DNA of 64,000 nt from an uncultured Ruminococcus sp. GTDB taxonomy: Bacteria; Bacillota; Clostridia; Oscillospirales; Acutalibacteraceae. The DNA lies in the NCBI GenBank assembly GCA_900539465.1, contig UQCF01000010.1, positions 1 through 64,000 of the forward strand, written 5' to 3'. Shown one piece after another: positions 25,763 through 35,064 of this stretch. Each line of letters begins with the position of its first letter. The first letter of the stretch is position 1. Position numbers and translations under genes: made by a program. The notes under the pieces are model-generated. The model was not told the origin of the DNA, did no database searches, and saw nothing but the letters and a program-made list of their open reading frames with translations.

Positions 25763-27361
25763 TTATAATGTTTCAAATATTTTTGCGCCTTTTGTGTTTA
25801 TCCACCTAAACAGCAGTGCCGAGATTGCGGCAATAATCACGCTGGCCGAAGCAAAATATATATCCGCGTTCATGTGCCCGTAAAGCAGCAAATACGGTGC
25901 GCCGATAACCGCGGCTATTACCCAGCCGCCAAAAATAACGCTCATTATACTTATGCTTTGTTTCACCGCGACAGCTTCGCTCGTCCATGTGAGATTAGGC
26001 TTTTTGATGTTTATCGCAAGCCCGAACAGACCTAAAAATACAGCAAAAACCAAGGGCAGAATAATCGTCAAAGCCGCCGAGACGGCATCCGCCTTGATTG
26101 CAATGCAGGCGCATATGCTGCAAAACAAAACCGGCGGCAAAGTCATAAGCAAATGAAAGAAGATTTTTGCTTTAAGAGCCTGTTTTGCCGTTACGGGCAA
26201 AGACTGCAAAATCCAAAGGCTCTTGCCCTCAAGAGATACGGACGGAGCCGATATGTCATTCATTGTGCTTATCATGCAAATTGCAAGCATTGCAATAACA
26301 GCGACAAAGCTCTTATCCCACTCAAGCATACCCAATAGAGTCTCACGCACCCAATTTGTTTTTATTAAAACAATTATGCCTGCCGCGAGTAAAAACAGCG
26401 TTCCGAGTCCGCAGTTAAGCATATAAGTCGGGCTTGAGAAAAAGTGACTGCTCTCTTTGCTGAGCAAAGCAGAAAACGCACTTTTGCGTTTAACTTTCTT
26501 CTCGCGGTATTTAATCTTATCCTCATTGCCGGAAGAAGTTGCAATATTTATAAAGCTGTGTGCAATTATATAATATATAACCGCAAAGAGCAAAAGCACC
26601 GCGGCAACAATTATGAGCAGTGCCAAAAGGTCACCGGCTGCGGCTTTGCCTGCAATATAAAGAGGATATGCCGCGCCCTTTATTTTTTCGCCTATTACGT
26701 CAACATTTTTTATTATGCTTTGCAAAAGATTATAGGCATTCATATAAACATAATAATATGCGGCGAAAAACACAAGCGACACCGCAACTGTGACGAGGCT
26801 CTTTTTCTTTAATTTATCGCTTATTTTTGCAACAAGCCAGCCGAAAACGCATGACATCGCGAGGACGAAAACCGACACGTTAATGACTGAGACAACACTG
26901 CCTATGACTGCCGATACGGTTAAATCAGCATATATAAAATAGACAATAACGGCGGGAATCATCACGATTGCGGAATACATAAAGCTCATAACATATACGC
27001 CCACAAGCCTTACCGCAAGTATGTATTTTGCAGGTATCGGCATTGAGAGCAGCATATCGTTATCTTTTGCTTTATAAAGGCTCGCATATGTGTTAAAAAC
27101 ACTGCCGAATATACCGAGCATAATTGCAATGAGCTTCATCATTGAAAAATAAAGCCAGTCATACCCGAGCGAAACAAACTGCGGGCAAAGGCTCGCGGCA
27201 AGGAACGAGAACATTCCGCCGAGCACACCGACCATTAGAAGAATATAAAATACAATAAATGCCGTGCTTGAAGCTTTTGAGCGCAGAGTTCCTTTTTTAG
27301 GGTCAAAAAAGAAATTGCGGTTAAGCTCAAAAAGCTGTTTCTTTAAAAGTACTTTCAGCAT
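25763..27361 (-). CDS. ABC exporter permease, ABC-2-like large type
   Basis: A 532-residue integral membrane protein with about 12 hydrophobic segments, in pairs separated by short loops, and a basic N-terminus (LLKKQLFELNRNFFFDPKKGTLRSKA). This fits the two-fold ABC-2 exporter subunits of Bacillota. The start overlaps the stop of the ATPase gene by seven bases, so the two form one transporter. There is no substrate clue in the sequence. It is the last gene of a five-gene run headed by a TetR regulator. Confidence 0.8.
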   Translation of the reverse strand: MLKVLLKKQLFELNRNFFFDPKKGTLRSKASSTAFIVFYILLMVGVLGGMFSFLAASLCPQFVSLGYDWLYFSMMKLIAIMLGIFGSVFNTYASLYKAKDNDMLLSMPIPAKYILAVRLVGVYVMSFMYSAIVMIPAVIVYFIYADLTVSAVIGSVVSVINVSVFVLAMSCVFGWLVAKISDKLKKKSLVTVAVSLVFFAAYYYVYMNAYNLLQSIIKNVDVIGEKIKGAAYPLYIAGKAAAGDLLALLIIVAAVLLLFAVIYYIIAHSFINIATSSGNEDKIKYREKKVKRKSAFSALLSKESSHFFSSPTYMLNCGLGTLFLLAAGIIVLIKTNWVRETLLGMLEWDKSFVAVIAMLAICMISTMNDISAPSVSLEGKSLWILQSLPVTAKQALKAKIFFHLLMTLPPVLFCSICACIAIKADAVSAALTIILPLVFAVFLGLFGLAINIKKPNLTWTSEAVAVKQSISIMSVIFGGWVIAAVIGAPYLLLYGHMNADIYFASASVIIAAISALLFRWINTKGAKIFETL

Positions 27362-28068
27362 TTTTCTCCCTCCAGCTCGAGGAATACATCTTCAAGACTT
27401 GTGTCGCCCTTGACCTCGTCCATTGTACCCGAGCGGATAAGCACACCGTTTTTGATTATGGCTACCTTATCACAGAGCTTTTCGGCAACCTCAAGAACAT
27501 GGGTTGAGAAAAATATTGCTCCGCCCTCTTCGCATTTTTCTCTCATCATTCCTTTTAAAAGATGTGCGGCTTTCGGGTCAAGACCCACAAACGGTTCATC
27601 CATAATAATAAGCCTCGGGTCATGAATCCATGCAGAGATTATCGCAAGCTTTTGCTTCATACCGTGAGAATAAGCAGAAACAGGCTGTGCAAGATCTGCG
27701 GTTATTTCAAACATATCGGCATATTTTTTTATTCTCTCCTGCCTCAAATCCGAACCGACTTCAAAAATATCTGCGATAAAGTTAAGATATTTTATACCTG
27801 ACATATACTCATAAATATCGGGATTATCGGGGATATAAGCCATTTGCTTTTTACAGGCAACAGGGTTGTCTTTTACAGATATTCCTCCGACGCTGATTTC
27901 ACCCGAGTCAAAGCGAAGTATGCCTACCGAAGCTTTGAGAGTTGTTGTTTTACCTGCTCCGTTGTGACCGATAAAGCCGTATATTTCACCGGGAGCAATA
28001 TGTAGCGACAAATCGTCAACCGCCTTTTTATCGCCGTAAGTTTTTGTAAGATGCTGAATATTAAGCAT
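27355..28068 (-). CDS. ABC transporter ATP-binding protein (second exporter pair)
   Basis: A complete 237-aa ATPase: Walker A GFIGHNGAGKTTT, Q-loop MAYIPDNPDIY, signature in the variant form SAYSHGMKQKLAI (normally LSGG), Walker B RLIIMDEPFVGLDP, and switch FSTHVLEVAEK. It pairs with the overlapping large permease downstream. It lies 12 bases after the first permease gene, so co-transcription with the first pair is likely. Confidence 0.9.
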   Translation of the reverse strand: MLNIQHLTKTYGDKKAVDDLSLHIAPGEIYGFIGHNGAGKTTTLKASVGILRFDSGEISVGGISVKDNPVACKKQMAYIPDNPDIYEYMSGIKYLNFIADIFEVGSDLRQERIKKYADMFEITADLAQPVSAYSHGMKQKLAIISAWIHDPRLIIMDEPFVGLDPKAAHLLKGMMREKCEEGGAIFFSTHVLEVAEKLCDKVAIIKNGVLIRSGTMDEVKGDTSLEDVFLELEGEKC

Positions 28069-28080
28069 AATATTTTCCTT

Positions 28081-28971
28081 TCAGTTATTTATCTTTTTCA
28101 GCTTGTTCATAAGTATATATAAGAGCACAAATAAAGCGATTGCGCCGCAAAGCACACAATACATCATGTCTGTTCCGACCTTTCGGTCAAAGAAAAACAA
28201 AGTGCAATCTATTGACTTTTTGATTTCTTCTATTGCGGCAAGCGGTATATGCTCTTTTTGCATCTCTCTGAAAATTCCGCCGAGGCAATGTCCGCGCAAA
28301 AGCACTGTGCCGTATGTTCCCGGTAAAAAAGAAAGAATTTTTTGAAGCATGGGCGAAAAGTTTGATATCGGCATATAAGCACCGCATACAAAGCCGTAGC
28401 CCGCGCTTACTACCGTGCCGACCGCCGAAGCCTGCCCGTTTGTGGAAAGAAAGAAATTGACGCAGGAAGAAAGCGACGTTCCGAACAAGGTGAGCAGCAA
28501 AACATCAAGCATTATCAAAAGTACGTCTTTAAAATTCATATACCAGCCGGTTTTAAGCATGTATATAAAGCACACTGCCAAAGCGGTAAAGCTGATTACA
28601 AGAGTATTAACGGCAGAAGCTAAAAAGTAGCTCAAAGCAAGAGTTGATTTTTTAACAGGTGAAACGGTTATGTCTTTTCTCGCGCCGCTTGTTTTATCCT
28701 GCACTATAAGCAAATTGGAGCAAAATGAAACCGTTACGCAGCTCACCGCCAAAAGAGAAGACACAAGCTGACCGCCGACAAGCGCATTTATTATACCGTC
28801 CGAAATCACGCCCGAAAATGCGGAATTAAAGCTGTTGCGATATACGCCCGCTAAAAAAGTAACATAAAGCACAAGCAAAATTATAGGTGTGATAAGCGAA
28901 GAAAAGAACATTCCCTTATCTTTAAAAAAGAGCTTTATATTTCTTTTAATAAGATTGCCGAGGCCCGTCAT
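28081..28971 (-). CDS. ABC-2 type permease (first exporter pair)
   Basis: The 296 residues contain six hydrophobic helices in the ABC-2 layout (KLFFKDKGMFFSSLITPIILLVLYVTFLAG; then pairs around 60-130, 140-200 and 270-290), with a large loop after helix 1. It resembles DrrB-type drug or polysaccharide exporters. Its ATG overlaps the stop of the preceding ATPase by four bases. The partner is the ATPase at 28968; the substrate is unknown. Confidence 0.85.
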   Translation of the reverse strand: MTGLGNLIKRNIKLFFKDKGMFFSSLITPIILLVLYVTFLAGVYRNSFNSAFSGVISDGIINALVGGQLVSSLLAVSCVTVSFCSNLLIVQDKTSGARKDITVSPVKKSTLALSYFLASAVNTLVISFTALAVCFIYMLKTGWYMNFKDVLLIMLDVLLLTLFGTSLSSCVNFFLSTNGQASAVGTVVSAGYGFVCGAYMPISNFSPMLQKILSFLPGTYGTVLLRGHCLGGIFREMQKEHIPLAAIEEIKKSIDCTLFFFDRKVGTDMMYCVLCGAIALFVLLYILMNKLKKINN

Positions 28972-29882
28972 TTCTCATCACCTCCGGTAAGCTTTTTGCC
29001 TGTGACGGCAAGAAAAACATCATCCATTTTTCCTTTTGTTATTTCATAATCCGAGAAAAGCTCGGGGTGAGAAATTATCAGCTTTGTTGCCTCCGATGTA
29101 TTCGGCACAGAAAGCTTTATCGCACCGTGAGCTTTTTCATACGGCACAGAAAGAGCCGATATTTTATTTTCATCTGCGCCGTAAAGAGTTACAAAGTCGC
29201 CCGTGTACTTATTTTTAAGCTCCAGCGGCGTTCCCTCTGCGGCGATTTTTCCGCTGTCGATAATCGTTACATAGTCGGCGTCCGCGGCCTCCTCCATATA
29301 ATGCGTCGTGAGAAAAACCGTCATATTTTCGCTTTCACGGAGCTTTTGAACAACACTCCATAAAAGCACTCTTGTCTGAGGGTCAAGACCTGTTGTTGGC
29401 TCGTCGAGTATCAATATTTTAGGCTTATGAATCAAAGCCCTTGCAATATCAATCCGCCTTCTTTGACCGCCGGAGAGCTTGCCTACCGTTCGGTTTAAAA
29501 GATCGCCGAAATCAAGAAGAGCGGAAAGCTCCTTAAGTCTTTCTTTAAAGGTGCTGCCGGTGATACCGTACAAAGCCGCTCTGCTTTTTAAGTTATCTTT
29601 TACACTTAGGGATTTATCAAGCACCGATGACTGAAAAACAACGCCGAGTGCATGCGAAATTTTACGCATATCATCGTCAATATTTTTTCCGCAAACGGTG
29701 ACGCTGCCGCTGTCTTTTGGCATTTGACCGCTCAGCACCGAAATCGTTGTGGACTTGCCCGCACCGTTCACTCCGAGAAACGCAAATAATTCGCCCTCGC
29801 GAACCTTTAAAGAAAGGTCATTTACGGCTTTTATATCGCCGAAGGATTTGTTTAAGTGATCAATTTCAATTATATTATTCAA
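28968..29882 (-). CDS. ABC transporter ATP-binding protein, DrrA-like (first exporter pair)
   Basis: Walker A FLGVNGAGKSTT, Q-loop GVVFQSSVLDKSL, signature KLSGGQRRRIDIARAL, Walker B ILILDEPTTGLDPQTR, switch FLTTHYMEEA. A C-terminal ~80-residue extension (VPYEKAHGAIKLSVPN...DDVFLAVTGKKL) is as in daunorubicin/multidrug ATPases. The gene starts 17 bases after the TetR stop and overlaps the permease. A drug or antimicrobial efflux role is suggested by family and TetR control. Confidence 0.9.
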   Translation of the reverse strand: MNNIIEIDHLNKSFGDIKAVNDLSLKVREGELFAFLGVNGAGKSTTISVLSGQMPKDSGSVTVCGKNIDDDMRKISHALGVVFQSSVLDKSLSVKDNLKSRAALYGITGSTFKERLKELSALLDFGDLLNRTVGKLSGGQRRRIDIARALIHKPKILILDEPTTGLDPQTRVLLWSVVQKLRESENMTVFLTTHYMEEAADADYVTIIDSGKIAAEGTPLELKNKYTGDFVTLYGADENKISALSVPYEKAHGAIKLSVPNTSEATKLIISHPELFSDYEITKGKMDDVFLAVTGKKLTGGDEK

Positions 29883-29899
29883 AAAATCACCCCACAGTG

Positions 29900-30556
29900 T
29901 TATTCACTTAAATCAGGATGTTTAGCCTGAATGTAATTACTTTCGTCGCTTCCGAGCTCGGCAGGCTTAACAGACGCTATTTCGGCAATGTCGGAATGAA
30001 TTATATATATCATCCCTCTGAAAATTTCGCCGAGCTGAACGGCAATCTCATCATCCGAAAATGAGCATACGCCCTCTGCGCTCAAGACACAAAGGCCGTA
30101 GGTGTATATCCACATCTGCTTAAAAAGGTGCTCTGCACGGCTGCGGTCGGCATGATAATCACGCATAATTATTTTTATATCGTCTTCTTTGCCAAACGGA
30201 ATTATATCCATAACCTCGTCAAAATCGCCTATTTTAAGGCTCTTTTGCATAAATAAAAGATTGAACAGCATAGGCTCTTCTCTCGCAAATTTCACCCACT
30301 GCATACCGCGCATCTTATATGCGGGGTTATAATTTTCGGCAACTGCCATGTATGCATCAAAGCATGACTTTGCCTTTTTTTGAACCTCTGATTTAAGTTC
30401 TTCCATATCGCTGAAAAAAGTGAATATGGGTGATGACGACGTGCCGAGGCTTTTGCCCACCTCTCTGGCAGTAAGGGCGTTTTCTCCGCCGAGCCTTACC
30501 AATTCATATGCCGAGTTTATAATTTCTTCTTTTGTAAATTTGGGTTTTGGCGGCAT
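29900..30556 (-). CDS. TetR-family transcriptional repressor
   Basis: The N-terminal helix-turn-helix is clear (FTKEEIINSAYELVRLGGENALTAREVGKSLGTSSSPIFTFFSDMEELKSEV). A helical ligand domain follows to residue 218 with WVKFAREEPMLFNLLFMQ and a TetR_C-like dimer region. GGAGGAAT precedes the ATG. It is first in an operon with two ABC exporter pairs, and its promoter carries a tandem AACATAnGTT operator that also occurs before the GNAT-YoaP gene. Autoregulation plus control of that distant gene is the likely scheme. Confidence 0.9.
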   Translation of the reverse strand: MPPKPKFTKEEIINSAYELVRLGGENALTAREVGKSLGTSSSPIFTFFSDMEELKSEVQKKAKSCFDAYMAVAENYNPAYKMRGMQWVKFAREEPMLFNLLFMQKSLKIGDFDEVMDIIPFGKEDDIKIIMRDYHADRSRAEHLFKQMWIYTYGLCVLSAEGVCSFSDDEIAVQLGEIFRGMIYIIHSDIAEIASVKPAELGSDESNYIQAKHPDLSE

Positions 30557-30582
30557 AATATTCCTCCTGTTCGGTGTTATGT

Positions 30583-30638
30583 AACTTATGTTATAAAACC
30601 TATGTTTTAATTATATATCCGCTTTTTCTTTTTGTCAA
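30583..30638 (-). promoter_or_regulatory. Promoter plus tandem palindromic operator of the tetR-ABC operon
   Basis: Minus strand: TTGACA (30638-30633), 17 bases, TATAAT (30615-30610), a 3-base gap, then boxes AACATAGGTT (30606-30597) and AACATAAGTT (30592-30583) 4 bases apart. Geometry is identical to the site at 4445-4500. Confidence 0.8.
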
Positions 30639-30706
30639 TATTTATATTGCAATAGAATAAAAATTCATGTAAAATATAGGTGTATATAAAAGGAGCTGTT
30701 AAGCCG

Positions 30707-31819
30707 ATGAAAAACACGTCCGATTTAAATATAAGGAGCGGCAATTTGAGAGAGTCGAATTTTGAGCTGCTCAGAATAATATCCATGATTTTTATAATCG
30801 CATATCACCTCGTCTACTACACCGGTGTAAATATATTTACACAGCCCACCGAAATCAACAAGCTGTGGCTGCTGTTTATTATGCTCGGCGGAAAAGTCGG
30901 CGTAAATGCTTTTGTTCTTATATCCGGCTATTTTTCAGTCACCGCCAAAAATTTTAAAACAAGCAAAGCGTTAAAGCTATGGACGCAGATATTCACATAT
31001 TCCGTTGTGATATTTGCCTTGTTTTTATCTCTTCGTGCAGAGCCGTTCAGCATAAAAGGGCTTGCAAAAGCAGTATTTCCGATAACATTCTCAGAGTGGT
31101 GGTTTGCAAGCGCATTTTTTGTGATGTATTTGCTCTCACCGTTTATAAACAAAATGCTTCTCGCATTTGATAAGAAAACTTATATCAAATATCTGGCAAT
31201 TTTAACATTCGGCTGGTGCATAATACCGAGCATTTTCGGCGTCGCATGGCAATGCAACGAGCTTTTGTGGTTTATCTTTTTATACTCTTTGGCAGGTTAT
31301 GTTCGCCTTCATGCAAAAACGACATCCGTTAAAAGCAGAACGTATATTTTGTTTTCGCTGCTCTTTGCAATGCTGACATTTGTCTCGGCTTTGGTCTTTG
31401 AAATTCTCGGTAAAAAAACAGACCTGTTTGCATCGCGTATAATGTTTTATTACAACTCAGCAAGGCTTCCGTTGGCGGCGGCATCGCTTTTATTGTTTTT
31501 GGGCTTTAGAAAAATAAATATCGGTCACAAAAAAATTATCAATATAATCGCTTCCGCCACTTTCGGGGTATATTTGCTGCACGACAATTATCTTATTCGC
31601 GATCTTTTATGGAAAAAGCTATTCAAAACCGCCGATTTGCTTCAAAGCAATGTATTGATTCCTTACACGATAATGGCAATCGCTGCAGTATTTGCCGCGT
31701 GCACAGTAATTGAACTTATAAGAATTTACGCCCTTGAAAAAAACTATATGAAAATTATCAACAGGCTATCTTCGTTTATCGACTCAAAAATCGAAAAAAT
31801 TTTATCTTCACATTTATAA
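30707..31819 (+). CDS. Acyltransferase family 3 membrane protein
   Basis: A 370-aa protein of about ten membrane helices with the family opening RESNFELLRIISMIFIIAYHLVYY (R..E..R and active-site His) and, further on, FGVYLLHDNYLIRDLLW near the end. Such enzymes move acetyl or other acyl groups onto sugars of surface polysaccharides or peptidoglycan. The start is ATG 30707 with AAGGAG upstream; an extension nine codons longer would overlap the ribosome site. It diverges from tetR and ends at a strong terminator. The acceptor is unknown. Confidence 0.85.
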   Translation: MKNTSDLNIRSGNLRESNFELLRIISMIFIIAYHLVYYTGVNIFTQPTEINKLWLLFIMLGGKVGVNAFVLISGYFSVTAKNFKTSKALKLWTQIFTYSVVIFALFLSLRAEPFSIKGLAKAVFPITFSEWWFASAFFVMYLLSPFINKMLLAFDKKTYIKYLAILTFGWCIIPSIFGVAWQCNELLWFIFLYSLAGYVRLHAKTTSVKSRTYILFSLLFAMLTFVSALVFEILGKKTDLFASRIMFYYNSARLPLAAASLLLFLGFRKINIGHKKIINIIASATFGVYLLHDNYLIRDLLWKKLFKTADLLQSNVLIPYTIMAIAAVFAACTVIELIRIYALEKNYMKIINRLSSFIDSKIEKILSSHL

Positions 31820-31830
31820 TACAGCATAAT

Positions 31831-31864
31831 AAAGCACCGAATCTTTGCGATTCGGTGCTTTGTT
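31831..31864 (+). terminator. Terminator of the acyltransferase gene
   Basis: AAAGCACCGAAT (31831-31842) pairs with ATTCGGTGCTTT (31850-31861), followed by GTTT. Confidence 0.9.
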
Positions 31865-31891
31865 TGACCCGTGCAGAGCGCGTTTTATATT

Positions 31892-32323
31892 TCAGATATT
31901 GTTTATCATTTCTACTCTTCTTGCATGACGGCCGCCCTCAAATTCTCCTGAGAGCCAAGTATCAACTATCATCAATGCAAGGTCGAGACCTACTACCCGC
32001 GACCCGAAAGCGAGTATGTTGGTATCGTTATGCTGTCTTGAAAGCAATGCGGAATAAGGCTCGCTGCAAACGACCGCGCGCACGCCTTTGACCTTGTTTG
32101 CGGCAAGTGAAATTCCGACGCCCGTGCCGCAAATAAGTATGCCTTTATCACATTCGCCTTTGGCGACTGCCTCTCCGACAGCCTTACCGTATATGGGATA
32201 ATCGGTTCTTTCGGTGCTGTTTGTGCCGAAATCAACAACCTCTATGCCCTTTTCTTTAAGATGCTCAATCACTTTCATTTTGTATTCAAATCCTACATGA
32301 TCGCATCCTATGGCAATCTTCAT
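31892..32323 (-). CDS. rpiB: Ribose/allose-6-phosphate isomerase RpiB
   Basis: A typical 143-aa RpiB: MKIAIGCDHVGFEYK, active-site cysteine in ILICGTGVGIS (Cys65), and the substrate loop SEPYSALLSRQHNDTNILAFGSR. RpiB interconverts ribose-5-P and ribulose-5-P and, in E. coli, D-allose-6-P and D-allulose-6-P. As the last gene of an als operon, the allose-6-phosphate step is its likely main job here. The start is ATG 32323 after AAGGAG; the longer reading frame has no ribosome site. Confidence 0.93.
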   Translation of the reverse strand: MKIAIGCDHVGFEYKMKVIEHLKEKGIEVVDFGTNSTERTDYPIYGKAVGEAVAKGECDKGILICGTGVGISLAANKVKGVRAVVCSEPYSALLSRQHNDTNILAFGSRVVGLDLALMIVDTWLSGEFEGGRHARRVEMINNI

Positions 32324-32393
32324 AATAATTTCTCCTTTTACAGGCGATATGCGGAGCATAAAGCTCCACATACCGTCATAATTATTGCTTTAA

Positions 32394-33377
32394 TTATTGA
32401 GCGCTGTCTTTTGTAACAACGTATGAATCAACGGGAATTGTCTCTGCGGTTGCGTTAGAATCAATCTTCTCGCCGTCTTTAACCGACTTGATCATGCGGC
32501 GGAGTGAAGTTGCGCCTATTTCTGCGGAGTTCTGTGCTACCGTTGCAGAAAGCTCGCCTGCTTTTACGCTTTCGAGAGCTTCTGCCGCGCCGTCGGTGCC
32601 GACTACAAGAATCTGACCGAGCTTGCCTGCGTTTTTAACTGCCTGAAGTGCGCCAAGTGCCATTGTATCGTTGCAGCAATAAATTGCTTTGAGGTTCGGA
32701 TTTGACTGAAGCATGCTTGCTGCCGTGTCAAGAGCCTTCTGTCTGTCCCAGTCTGCGGGCTGTGAAGCAACGAGTTTTACCTGAGATGCAGCTTTAAATG
32801 TATTCTCTGCGCCTGTTTTGCGAGCCTCGCCCGAAGCGTTGCCTGCCTTGCCCTCGATGATGGCTACTTCGCCGCCGTCTTTAAGGTTGTCAAGGATATA
32901 CTGAGCGCCCTTTTCGCCGACCTTTTCGTTGTCGGTTGTTGCAAACGCTATAACGCTGCCGCCTGCTGCTTTAAGGCTGTCCATGTCGATTTTTTCATCA
33001 ATATTCATAACATAGATGCCCTTTTGATTTGCCTGAACTATGCCGTTAATGAGGTTTGTGGGTGAAAGAGGAGCAACACCGATTGCCTTGTAGCCTTTGT
33101 TTATGCAGTTCTCAAGAATTTTGAGCTGACCTTCTGTGTCTTCCTCTGTGTTTGCGGCAAATACGTCAACCGTAACGCCCTGCTTTTTGGCTTCTTCTTC
33201 AATTCCGGCTTTCATTTTTGCCCAGAAGTCGTTTGAAAGAGGTTTAAGAATTATTGCGTACTCTGCGCCTGAGTTTCCGCCGCTGCTGCTGTCATCTTTT
33301 GAGCCGCAGCCTGTGAGAACGAGTGTGAATACTGCTATTGCAGCGAGAACGATAGCTATCAATCTTTTGGTTTTCAT
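32394..33377 (-). CDS. alsB: D-allose-binding lipoprotein
   Basis: Lipoprotein signal with lipobox VLTGC (Cys24), then a type I periplasmic-binding fold. The sequence closely follows E. coli AlsB from memory: AEYAIILKPLSNDFWAKMKAGIE, GIYVMNIDEKIDM, GGEVAIIEGKAGNASGEAR, KLVASQPADWDR, NLKAIYCCNDTMALGALQAV and ILVVGTDG. It would capture D-allose (possibly ribose or allulose) for AlsC/AlsA. It is anchored to the outer face of the membrane, as expected in a Gram-positive. A gap of 70 bases to rpiB. Confidence 0.9.
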   Translation of the reverse strand: MKTKRLIAIVLAAIAVFTLVLTGCGSKDDSSSGGNSGAEYAIILKPLSNDFWAKMKAGIEEEAKKQGVTVDVFAANTEEDTEGQLKILENCINKGYKAIGVAPLSPTNLINGIVQANQKGIYVMNIDEKIDMDSLKAAGGSVIAFATTDNEKVGEKGAQYILDNLKDGGEVAIIEGKAGNASGEARKTGAENTFKAASQVKLVASQPADWDRQKALDTAASMLQSNPNLKAIYCCNDTMALGALQAVKNAGKLGQILVVGTDGAAEALESVKAGELSATVAQNSAEIGATSLRRMIKSVKDGEKIDSNATAETIPVDSYVVTKDSAQ

Positions 33378-33423
33378 AATAATTTCCTTTCTTTAATAAG
33401 AATTATATTTAACGGTAATGCCG

Positions 33424-34329
33424 TCAAACACCTTTGATTTTGGAATGAGCAAACATTCCGCTTCCATAGATTCCGCTTTGCTGGTCATGCTCCGAAAAGC
33501 GAATATCCAAATTTTTTTCGGGATAGGGTTTTCTTGTTTTATTATGGATTGATTTAACAAGAATATCTTTGGGGAAATTTTCCATAAATAAAACGCCGCC
33601 TGCAAGAATCGAATAATCCGGGTCAAGAATATTGATTTCTGTTGCTATGGGTATTGCGAGGTCTTCGACGTATTTTATCAGTATCGGGTCGTCCGCATGG
33701 TATTTGAATACGTCTTTGATTTCTGTATCGGGGAAATACTTCTGCGCTAAGAACTCTAAATATTTACCCGAACATCTGGTTTCGGAGCAACCTACATTTC
33801 CGCAGGTGCAAACGTCTTTTATATCTATAAACGGTATGTGTCCGAGCTCGCCCGCCGCACCGTTTTTGCCGGCATACAGGCTTCCGTTTATATATATCGC
33901 ATTGCCGAATCCCGTGCCGACATAAAAGCCGAGCACTGTTTTGCTTTTATCAACGTTCAATTTGTTGATGTCGTTCATCAAAAGGAAGTTAACGTCTCTG
34001 TCAAGATACACCGGCAAGCCGAGCTTTTCGCCGAGTATGTCGCTGAATCTGATATTATTAAATCCTCTTAGGTTCGGGGTCGAAATTATAACCTTTTTGT
34101 CTTTGCTGACTATTGAGGGTATTCCGACGGCAACCGCTTTGACTGAATCGGTTATGCCGTAGCGTTTCATATAGGAGATTATATTCTCATATATAGTCTC
34201 TACAACATCTCCCTCGTCAAACACTCTGCTTGAATTTTTTTCAAAATTCAGCACCCTGCCGCCCTCGGTGACAGTGCCTATTCTGAAATTTGTGCCGCCG
34301 ATGTCAATGCCGATGGTATAATTCTCCAT
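33424..34329 (-). CDS. alsK: ROK-family sugar kinase, D-allose kinase
   Basis: ROK features: ATP loop YTIGIDIGGTNFRIG at the start, catalytic Asp in PVYLDRDVNFLLMND, GELGHIPFID, and the zinc motif CTCGNVGCSETRCSGKYLE. The start is ATG 34329, with AAGGAGG; a GTG three codons upstream lies within that site. The gene sits between alsE and alsB as part of the als operon, so phosphorylation of D-allose at C6 is the expected reaction. ROK specificity cannot be read from sequence alone. Confidence 0.85.
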   Translation of the reverse strand: MENYTIGIDIGGTNFRIGTVTEGGRVLNFEKNSSRVFDEGDVVETIYENIISYMKRYGITDSVKAVAVGIPSIVSKDKKVIISTPNLRGFNNIRFSDILGEKLGLPVYLDRDVNFLLMNDINKLNVDKSKTVLGFYVGTGFGNAIYINGSLYAGKNGAAGELGHIPFIDIKDVCTCGNVGCSETRCSGKYLEFLAQKYFPDTEIKDVFKYHADDPILIKYVEDLAIPIATEINILDPDYSILAGGVLFMENFPKDILVKSIHNKTRKPYPEKNLDIRFSEHDQQSGIYGSGMFAHSKIKGV

Positions 34330-34359
34330 TTGATACACCTCCTTATGTCGGTCGTTTTT

Positions 34360-35043
34360 TTAAAATTCTGCGCCGGTCTGCTCTTTAAACTCATCGAGCA
34401 TAATATCCCATGCCTTTTTGAGATCCGGGTCTTTTGAAAACAGCCCCGACGAACCTACTATAAAAACTTCCGTTCCCGCGTCATAAAGACGTTTAAACGT
34501 TTTTTGATTGCACGAGCCGTCAACCTCTATAATATAATGGTAGCCGTTCTCTTCGCGAATCTGTTTTGCTTCGCGGATTTTATCGAGCATTTCTTCTATA
34601 AACGGCTGACCTGCAAAGCCCGGGTCAACAGACATCAATGTGAGCTTATCAATTCTGCCGATATAGTGCTTTATTGCCGAAAGCGGAGTTGAGGGACTTA
34701 GCACAACGCCTTTTTTGCAGCCCAACGACTCTATTTTGTTCATTATGCGAAAAGCATCGTTTACAATGGTCTCTGCATGGGGGCAAATATAGCCTGCCCC
34801 CGATTTTGCAAGAACCTCAATATAATCATCCGGGTCGGTGACCATCAGGTGACAGTCAATCGGCTTTTTGGCGATGGTTGAAAACGCCTTTACAAAATCC
34901 GGAGATAAGGTGATGTTTTTTACGAAGTGACCGTCCATAATATCCACATGATACAGGTCGCATCTCTCATTTAAAATCTCTGTCTGATTTTTAATGTCGA
35001 GCAAATCCATGCACATGAGCGACGGGTTAAACATTGGTTTCAT
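34360..35043 (-). CDS. alsE: D-allulose-6-phosphate 3-epimerase
   Basis: Converts D-allulose-6-P to D-fructose-6-P, feeding glycolysis. A ribulose-phosphate-epimerase-fold TIM barrel with the AlsE-specific variants: PSLMCMDLLDIKNQ (not the Rpe SILSAD form), VDIMDGHFVKNITLSPDFV, IDCHLMVTDPDDYI, MSVDPGFAGQPFIEEML, IEVDGSCNQKT and FIVGSSGLF. The metal-binding His/Asp residues are present. The 227-aa length agrees with E. coli AlsE (231). It lies in the operon between alsC and alsK. Confidence 0.93.
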   Translation of the reverse strand: MKPMFNPSLMCMDLLDIKNQTEILNERCDLYHVDIMDGHFVKNITLSPDFVKAFSTIAKKPIDCHLMVTDPDDYIEVLAKSGAGYICPHAETIVNDAFRIMNKIESLGCKKGVVLSPSTPLSAIKHYIGRIDKLTLMSVDPGFAGQPFIEEMLDKIREAKQIREENGYHYIIEVDGSCNQKTFKRLYDAGTEVFIVGSSGLFSKDPDLKKAWDIMLDEFKEQTGAEF

Positions 35044-35064
35044 AAAGTATCACTCCAAAATCAA

